Source: Piezodorus guildinii
Lineage: Eukaryota; Arthropoda; Insecta; Hemiptera; Pentatomidae
NCBI GenBank assembly: GCA_023052935.1
Contig: CM041292.1
Span: 177,216,111 to 177,280,110, forward strand
Reading direction: 5' to 3'
Length of the DNA: 64,000 nt
Below, piece after piece: positions 55,001-64,000 of this stretch. The stretch's first letter is position 1. Every line of letters begins with the position of its first letter. The notes beneath the pieces are model-generated. The model searched no databases, was not told where the DNA came from, and saw only the letters and a program-made list of their open reading frames with translations. A program made the position numbers and the translations under genes.

Positions 55001-57050
55001 CCTTACTATCACTGGCCGCTCAAGGTGTTTTACTATGGCATACTAAATTCTTTATTTGGTTTCCATCAAACCAAAATTTTTTCATAGGAACCATGTATTT
55101 TAGTAAGGAAGTCATCTGTCAACATTTTAATTCATTAACCTTCTCTTTGAATTGTTTTTACAAATATTCTCCTACTGCCTTGCCTGCTGAGAGACGTTTT
55201 CCGAACTTCTTGTGCCATGTTTTTCTTTTTGTTATATTTTTTTAGAACACGGTGCAACTGTTGAAACACTTATTGTGTATCAGAATTCAGTCTTTCAGTT
55301 TTAACATTAATATTTCTCGGACGCTCACTTTTTTGCTATTACAATATATTATTATATTTTCTACACCTTACTCAGCCATCCCCTTATTCTCATATATTTT
55401 TTAACGTTTTTACTAATTCTCTTAAAAAAAATATTCGAAGCCGTTTATCTATCGTTGCGTTTATATTTTAGAGCCTTATTTAAAAAAAAGATCTTTCCAA
55501 GGTTTTCTATATGTTACATGAGGAGGAATAATTGTTTAGAACATAAACTATTCGGCCATCTGGTCAGTGATTTTCGTTTATGGGAGTCTCTATTATAGAT
55601 TTACTAGCTGTACCTCACGGCTTTGCACGCGACTATTTCATTTTCTTTTAAATCGCTGCGAATTAAGAAAGGTGTTTATAATAACTGTGTTAGATGAGGT
55701 TATACAATATAAATATACCTGAGATAGTAGAGAGTTAAACTTTTAATTATGTCTTTGTATGACAAATAAATGATTATTGTTGATTGTCAGATATTAATTT
55801 TATTCAGTTTAATCTACAATAACATGCCAGTAGCAAGTAGGCATACCCGTGATTATGACACATGTAATACTGACATTTTTGCTTTGAAACATTATCATTC
55901 TATACCATGGGAACTTCTATGTAACATAAATGCGTATTGTTTCCACTCGGGGGTGTACCCTTCCACCTGAATAAGCTTCCATTTTTTTAGAATTCAGAAC
56001 TAAGTTTTATTATCTTTTCAAAACTTAAACGTTTTTCAAGCTATTGATCATTTTAAAAACCAACAACAATGAAACATATGAATTTGGTAGAAACCTACAC
56101 ACGAAACATACCTATGAAACGAAATATACCTAAATATATTTGTTATAAGTATTTTAGTATCTATGCTATTACTGTTCAGAAAGACAATTTTGCTTCTAGA
56201 TAGTTAAAAATTTGATTGTCATTCAAATGAATACTTATAGTTTTTGAGGATGTGTATAGTTTAGAGTTATTCGAAAAATTAAATTTTTTTACGTTTTAGA
56301 AAAATGTTTTTTAAATAACATAGAGAGCGAATTTAACCAAACCCAGCCTTATTGCACACCTAGTCGGTAAGATTTCCAGGAGAAATTTCAACATCACAAC
56401 CATAATCATTTTTGAGAAACTGCGAAGACCAGAAAATCGAGTGAAATTGGACTTTATTTTATAAATATAGATGAGTGAAAAAGAATTATATGAATTCATG
56501 GTTGTGAAATATTTTTATTAAATGAAAAGAAATACGAATTCCGAATACTTTTGACACTCGCTGTTTATAGAGAAAACAAAGTTGATCCCTATTTACTTGA
56601 CAGAGGAAAGATCGGGACACTTCGGGTCTCCCCGACTGCTCCCGCCGTTTCCCATTCCCTGCCCCTGAACCCTACCTTAGGCCCCACTCCTCCACCTAGA
56701 GGACCCCTCCGTACTATTGCCGGTGCTGATCTCATGACAGCAGGTGTATCCCGGATACCCTCTACGTCGCGGAGCCTCTCTCTTCGGGGGTGAGGTCATG
56801 GCCAGGAATGACACGCACCGGCTCAGGTGATGTCCAGGATGGTCGGGTTCTTGTAAAGATGTAAGAATAGTCTCTAACATGATGAAGAGATCTTCTCTTT
56901 GGCCGAAGTCTCCAAAATATATATATCTAGTAACCTTTAAAAATCTTCCACACCTACCTATAAAACCAATATACACATGTCCGCAATATTAGATATGTTT
57001 ATTTTGTAGAATAGAATATATATATTTATATTGATGTAGTTTTTTGCTTG
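55001..57050. other. Unassigned sequence; GC-rich patch at 56580-56870
   Basis: Mostly AT-rich with no recognised feature. CTGTACCTCACGGCTTTGCA at about 55608 may belong to a repeat, but I cannot place it. 56580-56870 is distinctly GC-rich with opposed frames of 80 (+) and 99 (-) codons lacking known motifs. No host gene can be argued. Confidence 0.35.
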
Positions 57051-57054
57051 TTTT

Positions 57055-57290
57055 TTAATTCATTTAACGACACTTTTATGCTACTATGGCTAGTCGGACG
57101 ATGCTACAGTAGGAGAAATAACTTTTGCCTATCCAGTTTAATTAGGATTTAACAAGTACCTGCCGTCGCAAGGACATCACCAAACATTTTTTACCCCCTT
57201 TAAAAAAATCCAAGAGCTATCTGCCGAGTTTGAACCTGTGAAGTTGGGCGTAGAAGACTGTTTGCTAGCAACTACTATTTAACTATTATA
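57055..57290 (-). mobile_element. tRNA-derived SINE, family I, diverged
   Basis: ATGGCTAGTCGGACGATGCT, TTTTGCCTATCCAGTTTAAT and the head GAAGACTGTTTGCTAGC. First of three degraded family I copies in the same orientation. Confidence 0.75.
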
Positions 57291-57334
57291 CTACAATTAC
57301 TATGATACTATTATATATTTTACGTGTCCTCTGA

Positions 57335-57455
57335 GGGTAGGCATAACGAAGGACTTTTTGCTCTTTAAAAAAAAAATAGAGCCCTATGCCAGGTTTGAAC
57401 CAACGATCATAGGCATTGAAGGGTGTTATGTAAGCCAGTACACCACAGGTGATCC
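57335..57455 (-). mobile_element. tRNA-derived SINE, family I, head half
   Basis: GCATAACGAAGGACTTTTTG then AGGTTTGAACC (B box) and ACCACAGGTGATCCCATG (5' end). Confidence 0.7.
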
Positions 57456-57699
57456 CATGTATTACTATTTAATACTGATTTAAACAGAAAGATGGATATC
57501 CGTGAATTCCCTAATATTAAGGCAATAAAAGCTTAATCTTAAATAAAGTACCTCTAAACAGTGTACTTATTGATTTTTTCACTTGTATTACTTTATTATT
57601 GTTATTTATTAAGTAATTTATTTAAAAGTAGTGATATATACCTTTAAATATTCATATTACCGAAATCATCACCGTTTCTACTACGAACCTTAATTATTA

Positions 57700-57830
57700 T
57701 TCTTTGTTCCCAAGAAAGACGGCAAAACCAAGGACATTTTATTACCTTTAAAAATCCATCAGCCTGGTTTGACCCCGCGACCTTGAATATAGAAGGATGT
57801 TATACTAGCCACCACACAACAGGTGATCGA
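57700..57830 (-). mobile_element. tRNA-derived SINE, family I, head half
   Basis: GACGGCAAAACCAAGGACAT, then TGGTTTGACCCCGCGACC (B-box region) and CTAGCCACCACACAACAGGT (A box and 5' end). Confidence 0.75.
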
Positions 57831-58536
57831 TTGTTGGTCATTGAGATGATATGATGTAGTAGTTGGTTTGAAATGTGGTCATCAAGAAATCCCACCAATA
57901 AGACTTACTTTACTTTATTTGTGTGCCGACGTTTCGGTCTACATTGTGCGCCTTCATCAGTGCTAAGAGAAAAACAAGATAAAAGTGGATACAATAAAAA
58001 AACAAAAACATGATAATAAGTTAACAGTTCAATAATAAGATAGTAGTAATAACAAACAAACAGTCAAATAAATATTAATTTTGGTAATAAGTAGTCAGAG
58101 GTGGAGATATATATTGTCAAACTACTATAATACTGATTAATTTACTTCGTAATCTTGTAAATAATTTAAATTTATTTATATATAACCATAGTTGTAAGAG
58201 GTATTTATAAAAAAATATAGTGATTCATTTTATTGAATGTCAACTGTGTAAAACAAGTAGAAAATGTTAATGAATAATTATGACCAATATTTATATCTCT
58301 GATATGGAAGGTATGTGATAAAATGTAAAGTGATAGAATTTCAAATCATGATTATGATATAGATGTCAATTTTATATGGCTATTTTTAAATGTTGTAGTT
58401 TAATTTATGCTTATTTTCGACGTTATTTTGTTGTTTTTAGTTTTTGATAACACTATTTTGAAAATGGAGTAAAAAGACTTGGAAACGATCAATGATAATA
58501 TATAAATAATGTGATAATCAATATAGTGTTCAAGAA
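57831..58536. other. Unassigned sequence with a hammerhead-like motif
   Basis: On the minus strand 57960-57925 reads CTGATGAAGGCGCACAATGT then AGACCGAAACGTCGGC, which has the CUGAUGA and CGAAAC boxes of a hammerhead core but weak helix II pairing. AAATAAAGTAAAG follows. It may mark the 3' end of an unrecognised retroelement. Confidence 0.4.
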
Positions 58537-58686
58537 GAGAATTGTTTTTTTTTTTTTTTTTTATATATTTATTTATTGAAATTTACAACTGTAATTTATA
58601 TTACAACAAGTAAATATGCTAAAAGAAAAATCACATGAGACAGACTTGTTGAGGAGCAACCCAATGGAAGCACTCCAGTCACTATT

Positions 58687-61383
58687 TTAAACAAGAAGGT
58701 CTCGAGGCCATCTTCTTTTCAGACGCCTCGGAGGATTATCAGGAATCGAAGAGGAAGCAAGGGTTGAAACTAGTGGGTTGGAGTGGGAATGGAGTTTGTC
58801 ATAGAATGATTGATATCTAGTTCGGGCCAAATCAGCAACATATGGAACATTTAGGTCTTTATGGATGATTTTATTTGTGACAAAGTAAGGAGCGTTGAGG
58901 ATTTTACGAAGGATTTTGGATTGTAAGGATTGGATACGGGAAGAATTCGATGGTTTAGTAGAGCCCCAAAGCTCAACTCCGTATGTCCATATAGGCCTTA
59001 TGATGGTCATGTAGATGAGCCTTTTGTAGTTAAGTGGAAGGTTTGAGCGTCTGTCTAGTAAGTGTTGAAGTAATCGAAAGCGGCGAGCAGTTTCCTGTCG
59101 TTTCAGTCTTGTGTGTGGATTCCATGTGAGACGTTTGTCAAGGAGCAGTCCTAGGTAGCGGATCTGTTCAACAGGGACAAGTGGAATATTATTAAAGGAT
59201 ACTGTGGGACAGGATGTCATTGGCTTACGACGAAGGGTAAAGGTTATTTGATGGGATTTGTTGGAATTTATTTTAATTCTCCAATTCTGACACCATATCT
59301 CAAGGTCTCTGATGTGGGATTGAAGGGTTTGAGAGGCAACAGTTGGATCGTTATTGACTGATAACACACAAGTGTCATCAGCATAAGTGGAAAGGAAAGT
59401 GTTAGGATTGGTTGGGATATCAGCTGTATATACTGTGTAGAGAATGGGTCCTAGGATACTGCCTTGGGGGACACCAGCGGACGGAGTAAAAAGAGATGAG
59501 TAGAACCCATTGTGATTTATTTTGAAGGATCTGTCAGTGAGGTAGGACTGGATGATAAGGAAGTATGTTGGAGGGAGGAATTTTCGGAGTTTGTACAGCA
59601 GTCCTGGATGCCAGACTCTATCAAATGCTTGCTCTACGTCGAGAAAGGCTCCCGTGCAGTACAATCCGCGCTCCAAAGCAGAGGAGACTACATCCACCAC
59701 ACGATGGCACTGCTGGATTGTTGAATGGGATGTTCGGAAGCCAAACTGATGATTGGGGATAATATTATTGGAATCAAGGATAGGATATATACGTTTCAGA
59801 AGGAGTTTTTCAAGGATTTTTCCCATGATACATAAAAGAGAGATGGGGCGGTAAGAGGACGGATATTCAGGCGGCTTTTTGGGTTTATGGATCATTTTGA
59901 CTATTGATGATTTCCAGGGGTTGGGAAAATATGTTGTGCGGAGTACAGCATTATAAATATAGGTAAGAAATAGGATGGCTTTTCGAGGAAGAAGTTTTAA
60001 AATTTGGGATGTGATTAGATCGGGCCCAGGAGCTTTGCGGGAAGGGAGATAGTGAATAATACTGGAAATTTCTGAGGGATGAAAAGCTTTAGGTGGAAGG
60101 GACATTTGGAGAGGAATAGTTAGTTCTGCTTCAATACATTCAAGATGAACGGGATTAAGGATATCAGGGTGAGGGATAAAAGTTTTAAGAAGGTGTTGAC
60201 CAAAAAGCTGGGCTTTTTCCTCGTCGGTTCTTGTCCATCTTTGGGATTCGGTAAGGAGTGGATAGTTGCAGTCTTTGAACTTGAGCAGCTTCTTAGTGGT
60301 CGTCCATAGTGATTTGTCAGTAGTGGTGAGATTTTCTGTAAAGTTAATTAAATTTTGAATTTTGAACTTTTTAATTTCTGATTTTAATTTGTTAGTAAGT
60401 TTCGTATAATAGGTTTTGTCGGATGGGTATCTAGTCCTATGCCACCTTACCCTTGCTCGACGTTTTTCCCTTAATAAGATGCAAAGATGAGGTGGCAAGT
60501 TAGTCTGCTGTGAGTTGATAGTTGTCCTGTTTGAGGTGTTATCTTTTATACTAGTCTGTATCGATGTTGTAAGTTTTTCGATGGCTCTGTCAATGTCATT
60601 TGTTGTCTTCAGAGGAATTTTCAAGTCTAATTTATTTTCCAAATCATATCGAAATCTGTCCCAGTTGATTCGTCCTGTAATCAATGTAGAGGGAGAGGGT
60701 CTTGGAGCAAAGTTTGAATGTAATAAAAGCAAAACTGGACTATGATCTGATGAAAGGTCGTCTAAGGACTTGATGATTGCTTGGGAAGAGGAAATCTGAG
60801 AGGTAACAAATATATCTAGGATATCAGGATGTTTTTTCAGAGATGTAGGCCAATAAGTGGGGTTCGTGGGAGAAAGAATAGAGTAGGAGTTGGACTTTGA
60901 GACATGAGAGAGGATATTACCACGGGAGTTGGAGGATCGACAACCCCATCGTTGGTGTTTAGCATTGTAGTCACCTCCAGCAATAAAGCGCGGTCCGAAG
61001 GAACGGAATAAGGATTCAAGATGGTGGTATGAAAGGACATTGCCAGGACGACAGTATACAGCTGAGAATTTTAAATGGTAAGGACGGGTTGTAATGATTA
61101 CTGAGGTGGATTGAATGGCGTCAGTTGGAGTAGAAGGAATAAGGGAATGGGGTAAAGATTTATGAACAAGAATGCAAGAGCCGGCATGTGAAGTATTGTC
61201 TGGATGGTCCGATCTGTAAGTAATGTAGTCACGTACGTAGAAATGTGATCTCTGAGTAAAGTGAGTTTCAGTCAGAAGTGCAATATCTATGTAATTGTCA
61301 TGTAGAAAGATGTCAAGTTCGTCACGGTGGTTCAGTAGGCCATTAGCATTCCACAAAACGATAGCTAGGGGCTTTAAACTCAT
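58687..61383 (-). CDS. ORF2 of LINE copy B: endonuclease-reverse transcriptase, 898 aa
   Basis: Endonuclease (about 1-225): WNANGL at 11-16, catalytic E39 in LLTETHF, Y110, D138 and N140 in GGDYN, D187/D190 in PDILDIF, D213-H214 in SSDHS. A basic linker follows (about 230-440). RT (about 445-755): KAPGPD at 450-455, YRPISLL at 511-517, HQFGFR at 545-550, motif A FLDVEQAFD at 580-588, motif B AGVPQGSILGP at 636-646, YADD at 667-670. The thumb and C-terminus end RRWPRDLLV. There is no RNase H and no C-terminal zinc motif. All catalytic residues are present. The enzyme would nick target DNA and prime cDNA synthesis on element RNA. The start overlaps the ORF1 stop (ATGA), so translation is probably by reinitiation. 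The one visible change is CRPG for the more usual CPPG at 111-114. Confidence 0.97.
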   Translation of the reverse strand: MSLKPLAIVLWNANGLLNHRDELDIFLHDNYIDIALLTETHFTQRSHFYVRDYITYRSDHPDNTSHAGSCILVHKSLPHSLIPSTPTDAIQSTSVIITTRPYHLKFSAVYCRPGNVLSYHHLESLFRSFGPRFIAGGDYNAKHQRWGCRSSNSRGNILSHVSKSNSYSILSPTNPTYWPTSLKKHPDILDIFVTSQISSSQAIIKSLDDLSSDHSPVLLLLHSNFAPRPSPSTLITGRINWDRFRYDLENKLDLKIPLKTTNDIDRAIEKLTTSIQTSIKDNTSNRTTINSQQTNLPPHLCILLREKRRARVRWHRTRYPSDKTYYTKLTNKLKSEIKKFKIQNLINFTENLTTTDKSLWTTTKKLLKFKDCNYPLLTESQRWTRTDEEKAQLFGQHLLKTFIPHPDILNPVHLECIEAELTIPLQMSLPPKAFHPSEISSIIHYLPSRKAPGPDLITSQILKLLPRKAILFLTYIYNAVLRTTYFPNPWKSSIVKMIHKPKKPPEYPSSYRPISLLCIMGKILEKLLLKRIYPILDSNNIIPNHQFGFRTSHSTIQQCHRVVDVVSSALERGLYCTGAFLDVEQAFDRVWHPGLLYKLRKFLPPTYFLIIQSYLTDRSFKINHNGFYSSLFTPSAGVPQGSILGPILYTVYTADIPTNPNTFLSTYADDTCVLSVNNDPTVASQTLQSHIRDLEIWCQNWRIKINSNKSHQITFTLRRKPMTSCPTVSFNNIPLVPVEQIRYLGLLLDKRLTWNPHTRLKRQETARRFRLLQHLLDRRSNLPLNYKRLIYMTIIRPIWTYGVELWGSTKPSNSSRIQSLQSKILRKILNAPYFVTNKIIHKDLNVPYVADLARTRYQSFYDKLHSHSNPLVSTLASSSIPDNPPRRLKRRWPRDLLV

Positions 61384-63005
61384 CGTGGGATATTAAGAGG
61401 AATTTCAGACAGGAATCTTGTGAGGAGGTTGATCAGTGGTCGAATGGTCTCTTGAATTTCGAAAAGGAAGGATGATAGAATGGATGTGATCTCGACAGGA
61501 TGTTGGTTGGAAAAAGAGTAAGGGTCAGGAGGCTGAGGTGGGTAGCTGATGTGGTTATAATTGGTTGCTGGGGGATGGATACGCTGTGGTGTACGAGGAG
61601 TTGATTCGGTTTTTGAAGGCTGGGTTGGGTTTGACCGGATAGGTAGTGTGGAACTTGGGGGTGGATGCGGAGGTGGTAATTTGACCCGCAACGGAAAGTG
61701 ATGGGAAGGAATTGACTGAGGTTTAGACTGGAAAGATCTGGCCTGAGGCTTGGATTGGGAGGTCTGTTGCTTGATTTGAGAGGTCTGAGGCTTAGGTTGG
61801 GAGACCCGAGGCGCCTGAGGTTGTTGTTTTCTCGTTGTTTCTGATTGAGGATTAAGGTCCTGTGGTGGTCCTGTTGACGTGGATGGTTGCTGGGTGGTGG
61901 CTTGAGTTGGTATTTTATCCAATTCAGGAAAAATAGCCGAAGATTGAAACTCAGGAGGCTGGATGTAACTCTTTTCCGGGCGTTTAACTGCTATATGTAG
62001 AGTACGGTTTCTGAGCTGACTTTTGTAGACGGAGCATCCTCTGTAGCTCGCCGGGTGTCCTTCTCCACAGAGAGCGCATTCTGCTGGCTCATCTCTAGGT
62101 CTGCTACATTCGTTAGAGGCGTGTGGGCCGGCACATTTGACGCACCTGGCCTGGTGGTGACAGTAACTCTTTGTATGCCCCAAATTTTGACATTTGGTGC
62201 ATTGAACAATGATATTTTTTTGTCTCGGCTCCTCAAATTTAACAGTTGAGTAAACTAGCCGGTTGATATTAAAAATGTCTGAATTATTTGTCGATGGCTC
62301 TAAATCCACGAAAAATAACGGTAAAGGGTATTTATCCGTAGGGTGTAATACACATGACACATTTCTTACAATGTGACCGATTTCTTCTAATTCTTCTTTT
62401 ATAACATTTGTAGGGGTTGTTGAATGGAGACCCCGTAAGACTGCTCTGTAGGATTTTTCCTGTTTCAACTGGTAACAGTGAAAATCATATTTTTTTAATG
62501 TGAGGTGGCTGATCAATGTTTTATAGGTTTCTTTGGAAGTGGTGTTTATTTTTACGTCACCGACTCGAGAGAAACATCGAAAATTAGTTGGTCCTATTAA
62601 ATTCGCTATTTCTTTGCTAAATTGTAAGAAATTTTCTATTTTTGATACGTAAACGGGTGGTGGCTCGGGATCGGTAAAACCTTGTGGCGCCTGAATCGGA
62701 TTTGGTTTATTTAGCGTGGTAGTTGGGTTATTGCTTGCTGAGGTACCTGGTTTCGATATGTCTGATGTAATGGCTGCAGTAGATTGGCTGCGAGTGATAG
62801 GTTGAGATTTATTTTGAGGTGGCATTTTAGTTTTTGACGATTTGTTTTTTTTCTTGTTCGGTGAATTGCTGGCTGAATTCGGGGCAGAATGGCGATTTCT
62901 TTTTTTTAGAGTACGTCGTTTTAAATATTGGGAGTCGGTTTCGCTTATTTCCGAAAATTGTGTCTCTTCCTCAGTCTCGTCATTTGAGGTTTGCTCTAAA
63001 TCCAT
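61380..63005 (-). CDS. ORF1 of LINE copy B: gag-like RNA-binding protein, 541 aa
   Basis: An acidic N-terminus (DETEEETQFSEISETDSQ), a basic Ser/Asn/Lys-rich linker (29-75), a conserved middle region, the pre-zinc-finger region at about 175-240 (HCYQLKQEKSYRAVLRGLHS) and three zinc knuckles: C269-C282 (CTKCQNLGHTKSYC), C288-C300 and C310-C324. A Gln/Ser/Pro-rich region (about 385-470) has imperfect SKPQ/TSQ repeats. The C-terminus is a conserved hydrophobic segment (TIRPLINLLTRFLSEIPLNI). The plan is that of Jockey gag proteins, which package element RNA and return it to the nucleus. The start at 63005 lines up with copy A's start (both MDL...). Open from end to end. Confidence 0.95.
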   Translation of the reverse strand: MDLEQTSNDETEEETQFSEISETDSQYLKRRTLKKRNRHSAPNSASNSPNKKKNKSSKTKMPPQNKSQPITRSQSTAAITSDISKPGTSASNNPTTTLNKPNPIQAPQGFTDPEPPPVYVSKIENFLQFSKEIANLIGPTNFRCFSRVGDVKINTTSKETYKTLISHLTLKKYDFHCYQLKQEKSYRAVLRGLHSTTPTNVIKEELEEIGHIVRNVSCVLHPTDKYPLPLFFVDLEPSTNNSDIFNINRLVYSTVKFEEPRQKNIIVQCTKCQNLGHTKSYCHHQARCVKCAGPHASNECSRPRDEPAECALCGEGHPASYRGCSVYKSQLRNRTLHIAVKRPEKSYIQPPEFQSSAIFPELDKIPTQATTQQPSTSTGPPQDLNPQSETTRKQQPQAPRVSQPKPQTSQIKQQTSQSKPQARSFQSKPQSIPSHHFPLRVKLPPPHPPPSSTLPIRSNPTQPSKTESTPRTPQRIHPPATNYNHISYPPQPPDPYSFSNQHPVEITSILSSFLFEIQETIRPLINLLTRFLSEIPLNIPR

Positions 63006-63544
63006 ATTTAATAATTACAAAAATTAGAGTCAGTAATAAAATAATATCAATTTGAAAAAAAAAAAAAAATAAATAATAAATAAAAAAAGAAAAAATATAT
63101 ATGACCTATATATTAAAAAAAAAATTAATTAATCCTTAAAAATTAAATTATTTACATAAATATATACAATAAAATAAAAAGAACATTTTAGGAAGAAAAA
63201 AAAAATTATAAAAGGAAAAAAGAGAAAAAAAAAAAGAACTTCTATAGTCTCTATACGAACTGAAGACGGCTGGAAGCAGGTAGGTTGCCAGGCTGGCCGT
63301 GAAGTTGGTGATAAGAGCCAGAGGATTAAGTGCCTCGTGGCAGCCTTAACTCAGTACCACCTCGTAATTGAGCTAGTTATAAATTAAAACACACTCACCT
63401 CAGTGTTCGACATCGTTATCATGTCCAAATGTTCTTAATATCACCTTTTACAAAGACTGAAAACTGTTCATAACGATTCACAATAAATATAGAGTTACAA
63501 TGATAGAGCGATATGAATTCAGTATTTCACTGTCGGCCATGACT
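63006..63544 (-). promoter_or_regulatory. 5' UTR and presumed internal promoter of LINE copy B
   Basis: It begins AGTCATGGCCGACAGTG, sharing GTCATGGC with copy A. A block CGAACACTGAGGTGAGTG at about 63393-63410 matches copy A and contains AG/GTGAGT. The 200 bp before ORF1 are A-rich on the + strand. Promoter function is inferred from the class. Confidence 0.6.
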
Positions 63545-63556
63545 GAGAATTGTTTT

Positions 63557-63897
63557 AATTTAAATAAAATATTAAATTTATTAATTTCACGTATATATTT
63601 TCACCTATTCACTACATGTACCTAATTTCCATAACTTTTACTTATTCCTCTACAACCTTTTTATTTTTCCATACCAACATTATCTTTTTACATTATTTTT
63701 TGTTTTTATGTGTTATCGTTATTATCTTATTATTGCACATTTAACTTATTATTTAATCGTATCGGTGCTATCTTGTATTTTCCTAGGCTTGACGAAAGGT
63801 TTAATTTTTTTTTTTTTTTTTAAATCAGTGTATCATTCCAAAATACTTTAACATGTATCTTTATGAATAATAAAGTTGTTTTGAAAGATATATTGCT
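63557..63897. other. Unassigned AT-rich sequence
   Basis: No feature recognised apart from a 16-base T-run near 63806-63821. Confidence 0.4.
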
Positions 63898-64000
63898 TGT
63901 TTATTCATTTAACGTCATTGTATGCCAATATGGACCATTCAGTTAGTGGGAAACCTAAATTTTTTCGATACAATGATAAACGTCGGTGAGATCTAGGAGG
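63898..64000 (-). mobile_element. Probable SINE family I tail, cut by the window edge
   Basis: TGTTTATTCATTTAACGTCA then GTATGCCAATATGG and AAACCTAAATTTTT follow the order of the family I tail with many changes. Confidence 0.5.

Larger units (their letters stand above)
58549..63544 (-). mobile_element. Jockey-like LINE, copy B (family J1), complete with both ORFs open
   Basis: 5' UTR (63544-63006), ORF1 (63005-61380), ORF2 (61383-58687), 3' UTR with AATAAA near 58570-58580 and an A-tail (T-run to about 58562). The 12-bp duplication GAGAATTGTTTT lies at 58537-58548 and 63545-63556; its last T bases merge with the tail, so its true length is uncertain. This is the only copy here with all parts intact, and it could be an active source element. 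Confidence 0.96.

Noticed and set aside
55600..55660. CTGTACCTCACGGCTTTGCA as a known repeat terminus
   Set aside because: It resembles motifs seen in various insect repeats, but I cannot tie it to a family from the sequence alone, so it is not annotated as an element.
59512..59762. Three + strand frames of 65-70 codons within copy B
   Set aside because: They are antisense shadows of ORF2, which has full domain support on the minus strand.

Overview
This is a repeat-dominated, AT-rich stretch of an animal genome, most likely an arthropod. The best clue is two long Jockey-clade non-LTR retrotransposons: a gag-like ORF1 with three zinc knuckles, and an ORF2 with an APE endonuclease and a reverse transcriptase but no RNase H. 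That clade is known mainly from arthropods. No convincing host gene was found. Nearly every long reading frame belongs to a retroelement or is a by-chance frame through a repeat. I cannot name the species.

Layout. 0-8 kb: short fragments, SINEs, (TA)n microsatellites and one unknown repeat (R2). 8.37-14.29 kb: a near full-length Jockey-like element (copy A, minus strand), with intact ORF1 and ORF2 broken by two frameshifts. It sits with a 14-bp target-site duplication inside a copy of another repeat, R1. 14.5-22.3 kb: 5'-truncated LINE pieces, an RTE-type LINE 3' end, a 26-bp minisatellite of about 25 units that seems to have grown inside a MITE, and a split SINE. 22.3-46.97 kb: mainly R1, about 20 full, deleted or partial copies of a roughly 0.85-0.9 kb non-autonomous DNA element. 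These are interleaved with three tRNA-derived SINE families and LINE scraps, and include a near-perfect palindrome at 36.0 kb. 47-55 kb: several other LINE families, some in inverted arrangement. 55-58.5 kb: mostly unassigned sequence with a cluster of degraded SINEs. 58.5-63.56 kb: copy B, a complete Jockey-like element (minus strand) with both ORFs open (541 and 898 codons), a 12-bp target-site duplication and a 3' A-tail.

How the parts relate. A LINE such as copy B supplies the machinery for its own retrotransposition. In both A and B the ORF2 start overlaps the ORF1 stop as ATGA, which suggests coupled translation. The SINEs carry tRNA-like A and B boxes for RNA polymerase III and have 11-15 bp target duplications, so they were mobilised by some LINE in trans; which one is not shown here. 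R1 has an inverted repeat at the 5' terminus, the matching repeat set inside the 3' end, a 3' hairpin, no target duplication and insertion in T-runs. This points to a Helentron-like rolling-circle family, the most interesting system in the window. Nesting gives a relative age order: R2 is older than R1, and R1 is older than the LINE and SINE-I insertions found inside it.
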